This document shows, one piece after another, positions 1-5,125 of a stretch of 5,125 nucleotides of DNA. The DNA is from Friedmanniella sp. GTDB lineage: Bacteria > Actinomycetota > Actinomycetes > Propionibacteriales > Propionibacteriaceae. The stretch spans positions 1 through 5,125 of the forward strand of contig JAOPXW010000118.1 in NCBI GenBank assembly GCA_025964935.1. The letters are read 5' to 3'. Below the pieces are notes generated by a model that saw only the letters and a list, made by a program, of their open reading frames with translations, did not search any database and had not been told where the DNA came from. Numbering within the stretch: the first letter of the stretch is position 1; each line of letters begins with the position of its first letter. A program made the translations under genes and the position numbers.

Positions 1-72
1 ACCCCGACTCCCACAACCACGCCGACCCCGACTCCCACACCCACGCCGACCCCGACTCCCACACCCACGCCG
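1..72 (+). repeat. 24-bp tandem repeat, three copies, encoding a Thr-Pro linker
   Basis: Three head-to-tail 24-bp units lie at 1-24, 25-48 and 49-72. Units 2 and 3 are identical, and unit 1 differs at one base (ACAACC instead of ACACCC), changing one Pro to Thr. Each unit encodes four Thr-Pro pairs in frame, and within each unit there is a weaker 6-bp Thr-Pro periodicity. The array runs off the left edge, so the copy number is unknown. Pro/Thr-rich linkers of this kind join domains in secreted actinobacterial enzymes. As 24 is a multiple of three, copy changes would lengthen or shorten the linker without shifting the frame. Confidence 0.93.
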
Positions 73-936
73 AACCCGGCAGGTTCGACGGTCATCGCCG
101 TGGGCGGCGATGTCGCCTGCGGCACCGCCGAGGCGAACTACAACGGAGGCGCCGGAACGGCTTCGGCCTGCCGGATGAAGGTGACGTCGGACCTTGTCCT
201 GGCCATGAGTCCGCAACGGGTTTTCGCCCTGGGTGACCTGCAGTACAACAGCGGGGCACTCTCTGACTACAACGTCAGCTACAACAACAGCTGGGGTCGG
301 TTCAAGAGCCTGACCAACCCCGCGGTGGGTAACCACGAGTACGGCACCAGCAACGCGGGCGGCTACTTCACCTACTTCGGCAGCGCTGCTGCACCGTCGC
401 TCGGCTACTACAGCTTCGATGTGGCCGTGGGGACCTCGAAGTGGCACGTTGCGGTCATCAACTCGGAATGCACCAGGATCAACGGTGGTGTCGGCTGCGG
501 GGAGGGCACGCCTCAACAGAGCTGGCTTGACGCCGACCTGACGGCCAACGACGGCACGGCGTGCACCGCGGTGCTGTCGCACCGGCCCCGGTGGTCGTCG
601 AACAGCTTCGCCAGTCCGGACATCCAGCCGCTGATCGACGTCATGTACGCCCACCACGTGGATCTGTTTCTCACCGGGCACGCCCACGACTACGAGCGCT
701 TCGCCCCCCAGAACGCTGCCGGCCAGGCCGCAAGCGATGGCATCCGCGAGATCATCGTCGGCACCGGCGGCCGGGACTCCCAAGGTTTCGGAACGGTCGC
801 CGCGAACAGCATCGTGCACAAGAACCAGATATTCGGGGTCATGAAGCTGACCCTCAACCCGACCAGCTACGACTGGCAGTTCATCGCTGACCCGACCACT
901 CCGTTCGCCGACTCAGGCAACGGAACCTGCAGCTAG
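1..936 (+). CDS. Secreted purple-acid-phosphatase-like metallophosphoesterase, 5'-truncated by the window edge
   Basis: The frame is open from base 1 and ends at TAG 934-936, giving 311 visible residues; the true start lies upstream. Residues 1-28 are a Thr/Pro linker, followed by a calcineurin-like phosphoesterase domain. All five metal-binding blocks are visible: GDVAC (D37), GDLQY (D79, Y82), GNHE (N111, H112), LSHRP (H194) and GHAHDYER (H227, H229). This order matches purple acid phosphatase-type dinuclear metal hydrolases that cleave phosphate esters; the substrate cannot be told. Six cysteines (40, 57, 157, 166, 188, 310) could form disulfides, and with the Pro/Thr linker they suggest an exported protein whose signal peptide and any N-terminal domain lie outside the window. 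In the fourth block Arg follows the metal His, where many relatives have a second His (HHP). GTG at 100 is not the start, because that would cut into the first strand of the fold. It converges with the polymerase gene 53 bp away. Its GC is lower than that of the other genes here. Confidence 0.9.
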   Translation, partial: TPTPTTTPTPTPTPTPTPTPTPTPNPAGSTVIAVGGDVACGTAEANYNGGAGTASACRMKVTSDLVLAMSPQRVFALGDLQYNSGALSDYNVSYNNSWGRFKSLTNPAVGNHEYGTSNAGGYFTYFGSAAAPSLGYYSFDVAVGTSKWHVAVINSECTRINGGVGCGEGTPQQSWLDADLTANDGTACTAVLSHRPRWSSNSFASPDIQPLIDVMYAHHVDLFLTGHAHDYERFAPQNAAGQAASDGIREIIVGTGGRDSQGFGTVAANSIVHKNQIFGVMKLTLNPTSYDWQFIADPTTPFADSGNGTCS

Positions 937-963
937 CTTCCCCGCGCCCCGGCCGCGCCCGGA

Positions 964-978
964 GCCGAAGGCATCGGC
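964..978. terminator. Weak candidate hairpin between convergent genes
   Basis: GCCGA (964-968) and TCGGC (974-978) can pair across a 5-nt loop, and further GC-rich pairings with the following bases are possible. It sits in the 53-bp gap (937-989) between the stop codons of the phosphoesterase and the polymerase gene, where a bidirectional terminator would be expected. There is no U-tract on either side, which is common in high-GC actinobacteria but also means the call rests on little. Short GC-rich palindromes arise easily by chance at this composition. Confidence 0.2.
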
Positions 979-989
979 GGCCGACGGCG

Positions 990-2081
990 TCAGCTCTCCG
1001 GGGCGAAGTCCGGGTTGTCCGCCCGGGCCCGGCTCGGCTGCACCCGTGACGGCTCCCCGGGCATCTTGGGGTAGTCGGGCGGGTAGGGCATCTCGGCCCC
1101 GCCGTACCTCCCGGTGCCCAGGTCGCGCTCGTCGCGGGCGTACATCTCCAGGGCGGCGTCGATGGACTGCGGGGTCTGGGCGTAGAAGGGCGCCCAGACG
1201 TCACCCCGCTCCGCGAACCGGGTCAGCATGGTCGCGATGGTGAAGTCCTCCGGGGACACGTCATCCAGCTCGTCCCAGTCCAACGGGGCCGACACCTGGG
1301 CCAGCGGCGTGGGCCGGATCGAGTACGCCGACGCGATCGTCCGGTCCCGGGCCATCTGGTTGAAGTCGACGAAGATCCGCTCGCCCCGCTCCTCCTTCCA
1401 CCAGCTCACGGTCGCCTGCTCCGGCACCCGGCGGGCCAGCTCGCGACCCAGGGCGATGACCGCGTGCCGGGCCTCGGTGAACCCGTACGCCGGCTCGACG
1501 GGCACGAAGACGTGCAGCCCGCGGCCGCCGCTGGTCTTGGGGAAGCCGACCAGGTCGGCGTCGGCCAGCACCGCACGCAGCTCGTGCGCGACCCGGACCG
1601 CGTCGCGGAAGTCGGTCCCGGGCTGCGGGTCGAGGTCGATCCGGAGCTGGTCGACCCGGTCGGTGTCTGGACGGCGGCTGGGCCACGGGTGGTAGCGGAG
1701 AGTGCCGAGGTTGGCCATCCAGACCACGGTGGCCAGCTCGGTGGCGCAGACCTCGTCAGCGGTCCGGCCGGAGGGGAAGGTGACCGTGACCGTCTCCACC
1801 CAGTCCGGCATCCCCTTGCTGGGGGCGCGCTTCTGGTAGAAGGCGTCGTGGTTCGGGCCGCCGCGGGTGCTGAGCTGCACGTCGGGCCGGTAGCCACCGG
1901 GCCAGCGCTCCATGGTCACCGGTCGGTCCTGCAGGGCGGCGAAGATGCCGGCCCCGACCGTGTGGACGTAGGAGACCATGTCCAGCTTGGTCAGGCCGGC
2001 GTCGGGGAAGTAGAGCTTGTCCGGGCTGGTGACCCGCACCGTACGGTCACCGACCTGGAGTTCGACCGCGGGCACCGGCAT
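990..2081 (-). CDS. Stand-alone LigD-type DNA polymerase/primase domain protein (NHEJ PolDom family)
   Basis: This 363-residue protein belongs to the archaeo-eukaryotic primase superfamily, in the branch that forms the polymerase domain of bacterial ligase D. Catalytic acidic residues are visible as D149 and D151 in RIDLDPQPG, and D239 in IFVDFNQ. The nucleotide-binding block KTSGGRGLHVFVP (182-194, H190) lies between them. The triad spacing equals that of M. tuberculosis LigD PolDom as I recall it (D137, D139, D227). No ATP-dependent ligase or phosphoesterase domain is fused. The protein ends in a Pro/Arg-rich tail (YPKMPGEPSRVQPSRAR), a tail I associate with the stand-alone actinobacterial paralogues such as Rv3730c and Rv0269c. 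Family members add nucleotides or ribonucleotides at breaks and gaps during end joining or excision repair; whether this one works with Ku and a ligase is inference, as neither is in the window. The ATG at 2081 has no clear Shine-Dalgarno sequence. The gene is divergent from msrB and ends convergently with the phosphoesterase. Confidence 0.92.
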   Translation of the reverse strand: MPVPAVELQVGDRTVRVTSPDKLYFPDAGLTKLDMVSYVHTVGAGIFAALQDRPVTMERWPGGYRPDVQLSTRGGPNHDAFYQKRAPSKGMPDWVETVTVTFPSGRTADEVCATELATVVWMANLGTLRYHPWPSRRPDTDRVDQLRIDLDPQPGTDFRDAVRVAHELRAVLADADLVGFPKTSGGRGLHVFVPVEPAYGFTEARHAVIALGRELARRVPEQATVSWWKEERGERIFVDFNQMARDRTIASAYSIRPTPLAQVSAPLDWDELDDVSPEDFTIATMLTRFAERGDVWAPFYAQTPQSIDAALEMYARDERDLGTGRYGGAEMPYPPDYPKMPGEPSRVQPSRARADNPDFAPES

Positions 2082-2087
2082 CGGGTC

Positions 2088-2093
2088 AGCATA
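2088..2093 (-). promoter_or_regulatory. Candidate -10 box placed for a leaderless transcript of the polymerase gene
   Basis: Read on the minus strand, TATGCT (2093 to 2088) matches the actinobacterial TANNNT -10 pattern. It is followed by six bases (GACCCG) and then the ATG at 2081. This spacing would put transcription initiation at the A of the start codon. That agrees with the absence of a Shine-Dalgarno sequence before the ATG, and leaderless mRNAs are common in actinobacteria. No good TTGACA-like -35 box is seen at the usual distance. Confidence 0.35.
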
Positions 2094-2166
2094 GGCGACT
2101 AGCCTGGAACAGACTCAGGCCAGCCGTCGTTGCGCCTGGGGTCAGCGTCACCCGCTGCAGCGTTCT

Positions 2167-2172
2167 AGGAGG
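2167..2172 (+). promoter_or_regulatory. Shine-Dalgarno sequence of msrB
   Basis: AGGAGG, a perfect anti-16S match, ends six bases before ATG 2179. It fixes the msrB start at 2179 and retains the roughly 20-residue low-complexity N-terminus as part of the protein. Confidence 0.85.
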
Positions 2173-2178
2173 AACCCC

Positions 2179-2628
2179 ATGACCGAGCTCGACGACACCC
2201 GTACCGCCGCCAGCCCCGCCGCCTCGGTGGGCAAGGTCGTGAAGTCGGAGGAGGAGTGGCGCGCCCAGCTCACCCCGATGGAGTACAAGGTGCTCCGCGA
2301 GGCCGGCACCGAGCGTGCCTTCACCGGCGAGTACACCGACACCAAGACCGAGGGCGTCTACCGCTGCAAGGCCTGTCACGCCGAGCTGTTCCGCAGCCAG
2401 ACCAAGTTCGACAGCCACTGCGGCTGGCCGTCCTTCTTCGCCCCGCTGGCCGAGGACCGGGTCCGCTACATCGAGGACCGCTCGATGTTCATGAAGCGGG
2501 TCGAGGTGCGCTGCGCGACCTGCGACTCCCACCTCGGGCACGTGTTCGACGACGGGTACGGCACCCCGACGGGCCAGCGCTACTGCATCAACTCCGTCTC
2601 CCTGGAGCTGGAGCCCGCCGGCTCCTGA
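2179..2628 (+). CDS. msrB: Peptide methionine-R-sulfoxide reductase MsrB
   Basis: MsrB reduces the R-epimer of methionine sulfoxide in oxidised proteins, normally using thioredoxin as electron donor, in the cytoplasm. The 149-residue protein is full length. Residues 1-20 are an Ala/Thr/Ser-rich N-terminal extension without a signal peptide, and the SelR domain covers about 21-145. Two CxxC pairs bind structural zinc: C63/C66 (CKAC) and C112/C115 (CATC). The catalytic cysteine is C136 in RYCINSVSL, and C81 in SHCGWPSF is at the usual place of the resolving cysteine. H118 and H121 in the DSHLGHVF block belong to the active-site wall. The start is set by a perfect AGGAGG. The gene converges on hemQ with 55 bp between stop codons. 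As I recall, msrB near the heme genes is also seen in mycobacteria. The stop codon is embedded in a 15-bp tandem repeat. Confidence 0.97.
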   Translation: MTELDDTRTAASPAASVGKVVKSEEEWRAQLTPMEYKVLREAGTERAFTGEYTDTKTEGVYRCKACHAELFRSQTKFDSHCGWPSFFAPLAEDRVRYIEDRSMFMKRVEVRCATCDSHLGHVFDDGYGTPTGQRYCINSVSLELEPAGS

Positions 2629-2662
2629 CCCCCCGGCTCCTGACCCGCCGGCTCCTGACCCG
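2618..2662 (+). repeat. 15-bp tandem repeat, three copies, triplicating the msrB stop codon
   Basis: Units at 2618-2632, 2633-2647 and 2648-2662 read CCGGCTCCTGACCC plus C, G and G respectively, so they differ only in the last base. The first unit covers the last three msrB codons and its TGA (2626-2628). Because the period is 15, the copies carry TGA in the same frame at 2641-2643 and 2656-2658. Read through, the frame would spell Pro-Ala-Gly-Ser-stop, Pro-Pro-Gly-Ser-stop, Pro-Ala-Gly-Ser-stop. The likely origin is replication slippage. Confidence 0.92.
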
Positions 2663-2674
2663 TCGGGGCTCAGG
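2654..2674. terminator. Candidate bidirectional hairpin between msrB and hemQ
   Basis: CCTGA (2654-2658) pairs with TCAGG (2670-2674). The stem continues as CCC (2659-2661) with GGG (2665-2667) around a GTC loop, leaving a two-base bulge (2668-2669). It lies in the 55-bp convergent gap and includes the last copy of the 15-bp repeat. No U-tract follows in either direction. Position favours a terminator, but the structure is imperfect. Confidence 0.3.
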
Positions 2675-2683
2675 GGCGCGGGC

Positions 2684-3364
2684 TCACCAGAGGGCGAGGA
2701 TGTCGGTCAGCTCGAGCCGCCGGCCGGTGTAGAACGGCACCTCCTCGCGGGTGTGCCGACGGGCCTCGGCCGCCCGCAGGGCCCGCATCAGGTCGACGAT
2801 CCGGTGCAGCTCGTCGGCCTCGAAGGCCAGCATCCACTCGTAGTCGCCCAGGGCGAAGGAGGACACGGTGTTGGCCCGGACGTCGGGATAGGGCCGGGCG
2901 AGCATCCCGTGCTCGGCCAGCATCGTCCGCCGCTCGTCCTCGGGGAGCAGGTACCACTCCAGCGAGCGGACGAAGGGGTAGACGCAGAGATAGTCCTTGG
3001 GGTCCTCGGCCGACATGAACGCCGGCACGTGGCCCTTGTTGAACTCGGCCGGGCGGTGCAGGGCCAGCTGGGACCAGACCGGCACCAGGTGCGAGCCCAG
3101 GTCGGAGCGTCGCAGCGCGTGGTAGGCGTCCTGCAGGGTGTCGGAGCTCTCGGCGTGCCACCACACCATCAGGTCCGCGTCGGCCCGCAGACCGGCGACG
3201 TCGTACCAGCCCCGGATCTCCAGGTCGTCGCCCCGGGTGGCCCGCTCGACCGAGCGCAGCGCGGCGTCGGCCACCTCGCTCGGCGGACCGTCGAGCTGGT
3301 CGGCTCGCTTGAACACCGACCACATCGTGTAGCGGATGGTGTTGTTGATCTCCCGCGCCTTCAT
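2684..3364 (-). CDS. hemQ: Coproheme decarboxylase HemQ (ChdC)
   Basis: HemQ performs the last step of the coproporphyrin-dependent heme pathway: with peroxide it removes two propionate carboxyls from iron coproporphyrin III to give heme b. The 226-residue length and sequence fit the actinobacterial chlorite-dismutase-like family. Key residues are visible: catalytic-type Tyr Y129 in [12 protein letters not shown], proximal heme ligand H152 in [10 protein letters not shown], and H112 in FNKGHVPAF, the extra distal histidine typical of actinobacterial enzymes. All three lie six positions before the Corynebacterium diphtheriae residues as I recall them (Y135, H158, H118). The start at 3364 is chosen because [18 protein letters not shown] is the conserved N-terminus and GAGGAG lies 8 nt upstream; an in-frame ATG at 3463 would add 33 unrelated residues inside hemG. 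The start overlaps the hemG stop by 4 nt (ATGA), implying translational coupling. Confidence 0.96.
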   Translation of the reverse strand: MKAREINNTIRYTMWSVFKRADQLDGPPSEVADAALRSVERATRGDDLEIRGWYDVAGLRADADLMVWWHAESSDTLQDAYHALRRSDLGSHLVPVWSQLALHRPAEFNKGHVPAFMSAEDPKDYLCVYPFVRSLEWYLLPEDERRTMLAEHGMLARPYPDVRANTVSSFALGDYEWMLAFEADELHRIVDLMRALRAAEARRHTREEVPFYTGRRLELTDILALW

Positions 3365-4785
3365 GCCGTGCTCTCCTCGTGTCGTTCGGGTGGATCTTGG
3401 TTGCGCGCGGCTCCGAGCCCGCTCAGGATGCGGTCGGCGGCCTGCTGCGCCGAGCCTATGCACGCGGCAATACCGACCCCGTCCAGCGCCGCGCCGGCGA
3501 CGGCCAGCCGCGGATGGGCCTCCAGGCTGTCACGGAGCCCGGCGACCAGCTCGCGGTGTCCCACCCGGTACTGCGGCAGCGCCCCGCCCCAGCGGGTGAC
3601 GTGCGCGGCGACCAGCGAGGTCTCCGCCCAGCCGGGCAGGGTCCGGGCCTCCGCCCAGGTCCGGTCCCGGAGGGCGTCGTCGGGCAGCTGAAGCAGGGCG
3701 GCCTCGCCGATCCGGCCGACGCTGGCCCGCACCACCGCGGTGTCATCGCCCCAGGTGGCCCGGGCGGCGTCGGCCACCCAGTCCCACTTCCGCCAGGAGT
3801 GCGTGAGGGCCTTGATCGTGGGCAGCTGACCGGGGGGCACGAGCAGCCCGGACCGGTCGGACTCCAGGCCCCGGACGACCAGGGTCAGGACCGCGACCGA
3901 GGCGTACGGGACCCGCGCGTACGCCTGCCCGACCGGGCTGACCGCCCCGAGCAGCCGGCCGGTCGCCGCGGCCGGGGCGGCCAGCAGCACCGCGTCGGCC
4001 GACACGGCGACCGGGTCCGCGGCGGAGCCGCAGGTCAGCCGGTAGCCCGAGCCGGCCGGGACGAGCTCCCGGACCGCGGTGTCGAGCCGGAGCGTCGCAC
4101 CCCCCGCCTCCAGGTCGGCCACCAGCGCGTCCACGAGCCCCGACACCCCGCCGCGGAGCCCGGCGAACACCGGCGACCCGACGGACGGCCGCAGGCTGGC
4201 GCGGGCGTGGTCCACCAGGGAGCCACCGCGGGCGGCCCGGAGGAAGAGATTGTGGAAGACGGCGTCGAAGGACAGGTCGCGGGCCCGGCCGGCGTACACC
4301 CCGCCCAGCAAGGGCTCCAGCAGCCGGTCGGTGACCTCGGGGCCCAGACGCTCGTCCACGTAGTCCCCGATGGAGATGTCGGCCTCCAGCGGCGGCGCGG
4401 GCCGCTGCTGCTCGTCCCGGGCCCTCGCCCACCCACCGTCGGTCAGCAGCGGACGGAGGGCGTCGAGGTCGACGGGGATGCCCTGCAGGGACGGCGGCAG
4501 GGGGTGCAGCGCGCCCTCCACCAGCAGAGCGGGCTTGGCCCGGGTCGGGTGCACGGTGCGGTCCCCCAGGCCCAGGTCGGCGATCAGCCCGACCGCCTCG
4601 GGTCGACGGGCCAGCACCGACTCGGCCCCGGTGTCGAGCCGGACCCCGTCCAGCTCGGCCCAGGAGAGCTTGCCGCCCCAGCGCGGGCCGGCCTCGAGCA
4701 CGGTGACCTCCAACCCGCGGTCGAGCAGGCGGCGGGCCGCGGCGAGGCCGGTGACACCGCCGCCCACCACCAGCACCCGGGTCAT
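3361..4785 (-). CDS. hemG: Coproporphyrinogen III oxidase HemG/CgoX (HemY-type, FAD-dependent)
   Basis: This flavoprotein, often annotated as protoporphyrinogen oxidase (hemG or hemY), in Gram-positive bacteria takes six electrons from coproporphyrinogen III to give coproporphyrin III, using oxygen as acceptor. The 474-residue protein begins with the FAD-binding Rossmann motif [15 protein letters not shown] (G8, G10, G13), followed by the ribose-binding acidic residue E31 in [12 protein letters not shown]. The C-terminal FAD-contacting segment GVGIAACIG is at 436-444. No membrane segment is apparent, as expected for the soluble actinobacterial form. The start at 4785 puts the dinucleotide fold at the N-terminus; the frame stays open to 4992, but those 69 residues are Arg/Pro-rich out-of-frame hemE sequence. 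Its ATG shares one base with the hemE stop (TGATG), no strong Shine-Dalgarno precedes it, and re-initiation after hemE is likely. Its stop overlaps the hemQ start. Coproporphyrinogen rather than protoporphyrinogen as substrate is inferred from the linked hemQ. Confidence 0.95.
   Translation of the reverse strand: MTRVLVVGGGVTGLAAARRLLDRGLEVTVLEAGPRWGGKLSWAELDGVRLDTGAESVLARRPEAVGLIADLGLGDRTVHPTRAKPALLVEGALHPLPPSLQGIPVDLDALRPLLTDGGWARARDEQQRPAPPLEADISIGDYVDERLGPEVTDRLLEPLLGGVYAGRARDLSFDAVFHNLFLRAARGGSLVDHARASLRPSVGSPVFAGLRGGVSGLVDALVADLEAGGATLRLDTAVRELVPAGSGYRLTCGSAADPVAVSADAVLLAAPAAATGRLLGAVSPVGQAYARVPYASVAVLTLVVRGLESDRSGLLVPPGQLPTIKALTHSWRKWDWVADAARATWGDDTAVVRASVGRIGEAALLQLPDDALRDRTWAEARTLPGWAETSLVAAHVTRWGGALPQYRVGHRELVAGLRDSLEAHPRLAVAGAALDGVGIAACIGSAQQAADRILSGLGAARNQDPPERHEESTA
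3373..3378 (-). promoter_or_regulatory. Shine-Dalgarno sequence of hemQ inside the 3' end of hemG
   Basis: On the minus strand GAGGAG (plus-strand CTCCTC) ends 8 nt before the hemQ ATG at 3364. It lies within the last codons of hemG, so hemQ has its own ribosome binding site in addition to coupling through the ATGA overlap, and it supports 3364 over the upstream in-frame ATG. Confidence 0.8.
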
Positions 4786-5125
4786 CAGCCGGCGGCCGCC
4801 AACCGGTCGGTGGCCGACTGCCGGGCCTCGGCCCGCAGGCTCGGCCCCTCCTCCTGCACCAGGTCGACGATGCGGCCCAGCACCCCGGGGTCGGCGTCGG
4901 GCGGGACGCCGTGGCCCAGGTTGAAGACATGGCCCGGCGCGGCGGCACCGGAGCGGACGACGTCGCGGACCCGGTCGGCCAGCACCGCCCACGGTGCGCC
5001 CAGCAGAGCCGGGTCGAGGTTGCCCTGGACGGCGTACGCGGGTCCGATCCGCCGGCTGGCCTCGGCCAGCGGCAGCCGCCAGTCCACCCCGACGACGTCG
5101 GCCCCGGCCCCGCCCATCAGCCCCA
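4785..5125 (-). CDS. hemE: Uroporphyrinogen decarboxylase HemE, C-terminal part only
   Basis: HemE converts uroporphyrinogen III to coproporphyrinogen III by removing four acetate carboxyls; in this operon its product feeds HemG. Only the last 112 codons are present, roughly the final third of a protein of about 350 residues, and the gene continues past the right edge. Recognisable family blocks are DVVGVDW, the AVQGNLDP block, and HVFNLGHGVPPDADP near the C-terminus, whose histidine (GHG) is conserved in the family. The stop TGA (4787-4785) shares its A with the hemG ATG. The Met codon at 5117 is internal, because the frame is open upstream and the TIM-barrel N-terminal half must precede it. 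The operon promoter is probably upstream of hemE and so not visible here. Confidence 0.95.
   Translation of the reverse strand, partial: GLMGGAGADVVGVDWRLPLAEASRRIGPAYAVQGNLDPALLGAPWAVLADRVRDVVRSGAAAPGHVFNLGHGVPPDADPGVLGRIVDLVQEEGPSLRAEARQSATDRLAAAG

Larger units (their letters stand above)
2082..2178. promoter_or_regulatory. Divergent intergenic region between the polymerase gene and msrB
   Basis: These 97 bp must carry the promoters of both divergent genes. The octamer GGGTCAGC occurs twice in the same orientation (2083-2090 and 2139-2146). There is an imperfect palindrome GCCTG/CAGGC (2102-2106 with 2116-2120, 9-nt spacer), and a small hairpin CAGCG/CGCTG (2143-2147 with 2153-2157) just upstream of the msrB ribosome binding site. 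For msrB, TAGCCT at 2100-2105 fits the TANNNT pattern of a -10 box but has no convincing -35 partner. I cannot assign any repeat to a known regulator. Confidence 0.45.
2684..5125 (-). other. hemE-hemG-hemQ operon (coproporphyrin-dependent heme synthesis), 5' end outside the window
   Basis: Three heme genes on the minus strand overlap by 1 nt (hemE/hemG, TGATG) and 4 nt (hemG/hemQ, ATGA), leaving no room for internal promoters or terminators between them. Gene order follows most of the pathway order. The missing step, insertion of iron into coproporphyrin III by a ferrochelatase (CpfC/HemH), is not encoded here and should lie elsewhere. No heme-responsive regulatory site is visible in this part. 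Confidence 0.9.

Noticed and set aside
1..72. Short-repeat array as a CRISPR
   Set aside because: Units are directly tandem with no spacers, and they encode an in-frame Thr-Pro linker.
100..102. GTG at 100 as start of the phosphoesterase
   Set aside because: The frame is open to the left edge, and starting there would remove the first strand (STVIAV) leading to the metal ligand D37; the Thr-Pro linker is in the same frame.
1464..2102. Plus-strand open frame of 212 codons antisense to the polymerase gene
   Set aside because: The opposite strand encodes a full-length protein with all catalytic motifs; this frame is low in complexity and shows no family signature.
2086..2541. Minus-strand open frame of 151 codons antisense to msrB
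   Set aside because: msrB has both zinc CxxC pairs, the catalytic Cys and a perfect ribosome binding site; the antisense frame has none of these signs.
2666..2686. Heptamer GGGCTCA repeated at 2666-2672 and 2680-2686 near the hemQ stop
   Set aside because: The offset of 14 bp is not a continuation of the 15-bp array and puts the second TGA out of frame; such short GC-rich words recur by chance.
3365..3463. N-terminal extension of hemQ to an in-frame ATG at 3463
   Set aside because: The 33 extra residues are Arg/Pro-rich hemG sequence out of frame, while the conserved HemQ N-terminus and a Shine-Dalgarno sequence point to 3364.
2753..3691. Plus-strand open frame of 312 codons antisense to hemQ and the end of hemG
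   Set aside because: It is opposite two clearly recognised genes, is rich in Gly, Val, Gln, Arg and Pro as expected of high-GC antisense frames, and has no recognisable motif.
3743..4948. Minus-strand open frame of 401 codons overlapping hemG in another frame
   Set aside because: Its product is almost all Gly, Arg, Pro and Ala, typical of a shifted reading of a high-GC gene; hemG in the neighbouring frame is unmistakable.
4786..4992. N-terminal extension of hemG to 4992
   Set aside because: It would put 69 Arg/Pro/Gly-rich residues ahead of the FAD-binding fold and overlap hemE deeply; the ATG at 4785 gives the normal flavoprotein N-terminus.

Overview
The window looks like ordinary chromosomal DNA from a high-GC Actinomycetota bacterium. 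Three things suggest this: strong G/C bias at third codon positions, a coproporphyrin-dependent heme gene cluster (hemE-hemG-hemQ) next to msrB, and a stand-alone LigD-type polymerase domain. From memory, the order hemE, hemY/hemG, hemQ, then msrB on the opposite strand resembles the Mycobacterium tuberculosis region Rv2678c-Rv2674. The genus cannot be named from the sequence alone.

Layout, left to right. (1) Positions 1-936, plus strand: the C-terminal part of a probably secreted purple-acid-phosphatase-like metallophosphoesterase. It begins inside a Thr-Pro linker encoded by a 24-bp tandem repeat, and its start is outside the window. (2) Positions 990-2081, minus strand: a complete stand-alone primase-polymerase of the LigD PolDom family, convergent with the phosphoesterase. 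(3) Positions 2082-2178: a 97-bp divergent promoter region. (4) Positions 2179-2628, plus strand: msrB, a zinc-type methionine-R-sulfoxide reductase whose stop codon lies in a 15-bp tandem repeat that triplicates the stop in frame. (5) Positions 2684-5125, minus strand: hemE (3' part only), hemG (cgoX) and hemQ (chdC). They overlap by 1 nt (TGATG) and 4 nt (ATGA), so they almost certainly form one translationally coupled operon, transcribed right to left and ending convergently with msrB.

The three heme genes act in sequence. HemE makes coproporphyrinogen III, HemG oxidises it to coproporphyrin III, and HemQ decarboxylates iron coproporphyrin to heme b. The ferrochelatase that works between HemG and HemQ is not in the window. 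MsrB repairs oxidised methionine in proteins, and the LigD-type polymerase probably serves DNA break or gap repair. The left-hand phosphoesterase has visibly lower GC than the heme cluster and may mark the edge of a more variable region.

I see no mobile element, CRISPR array, tRNA, rRNA or unknown multi-gene system. No gene-free stretch exceeds 97 bp. The items worth a second look are small: the triplicated in-frame stop of msrB, a possible leaderless promoter for the polymerase gene, the repeat-encoded linker, and the composition step.
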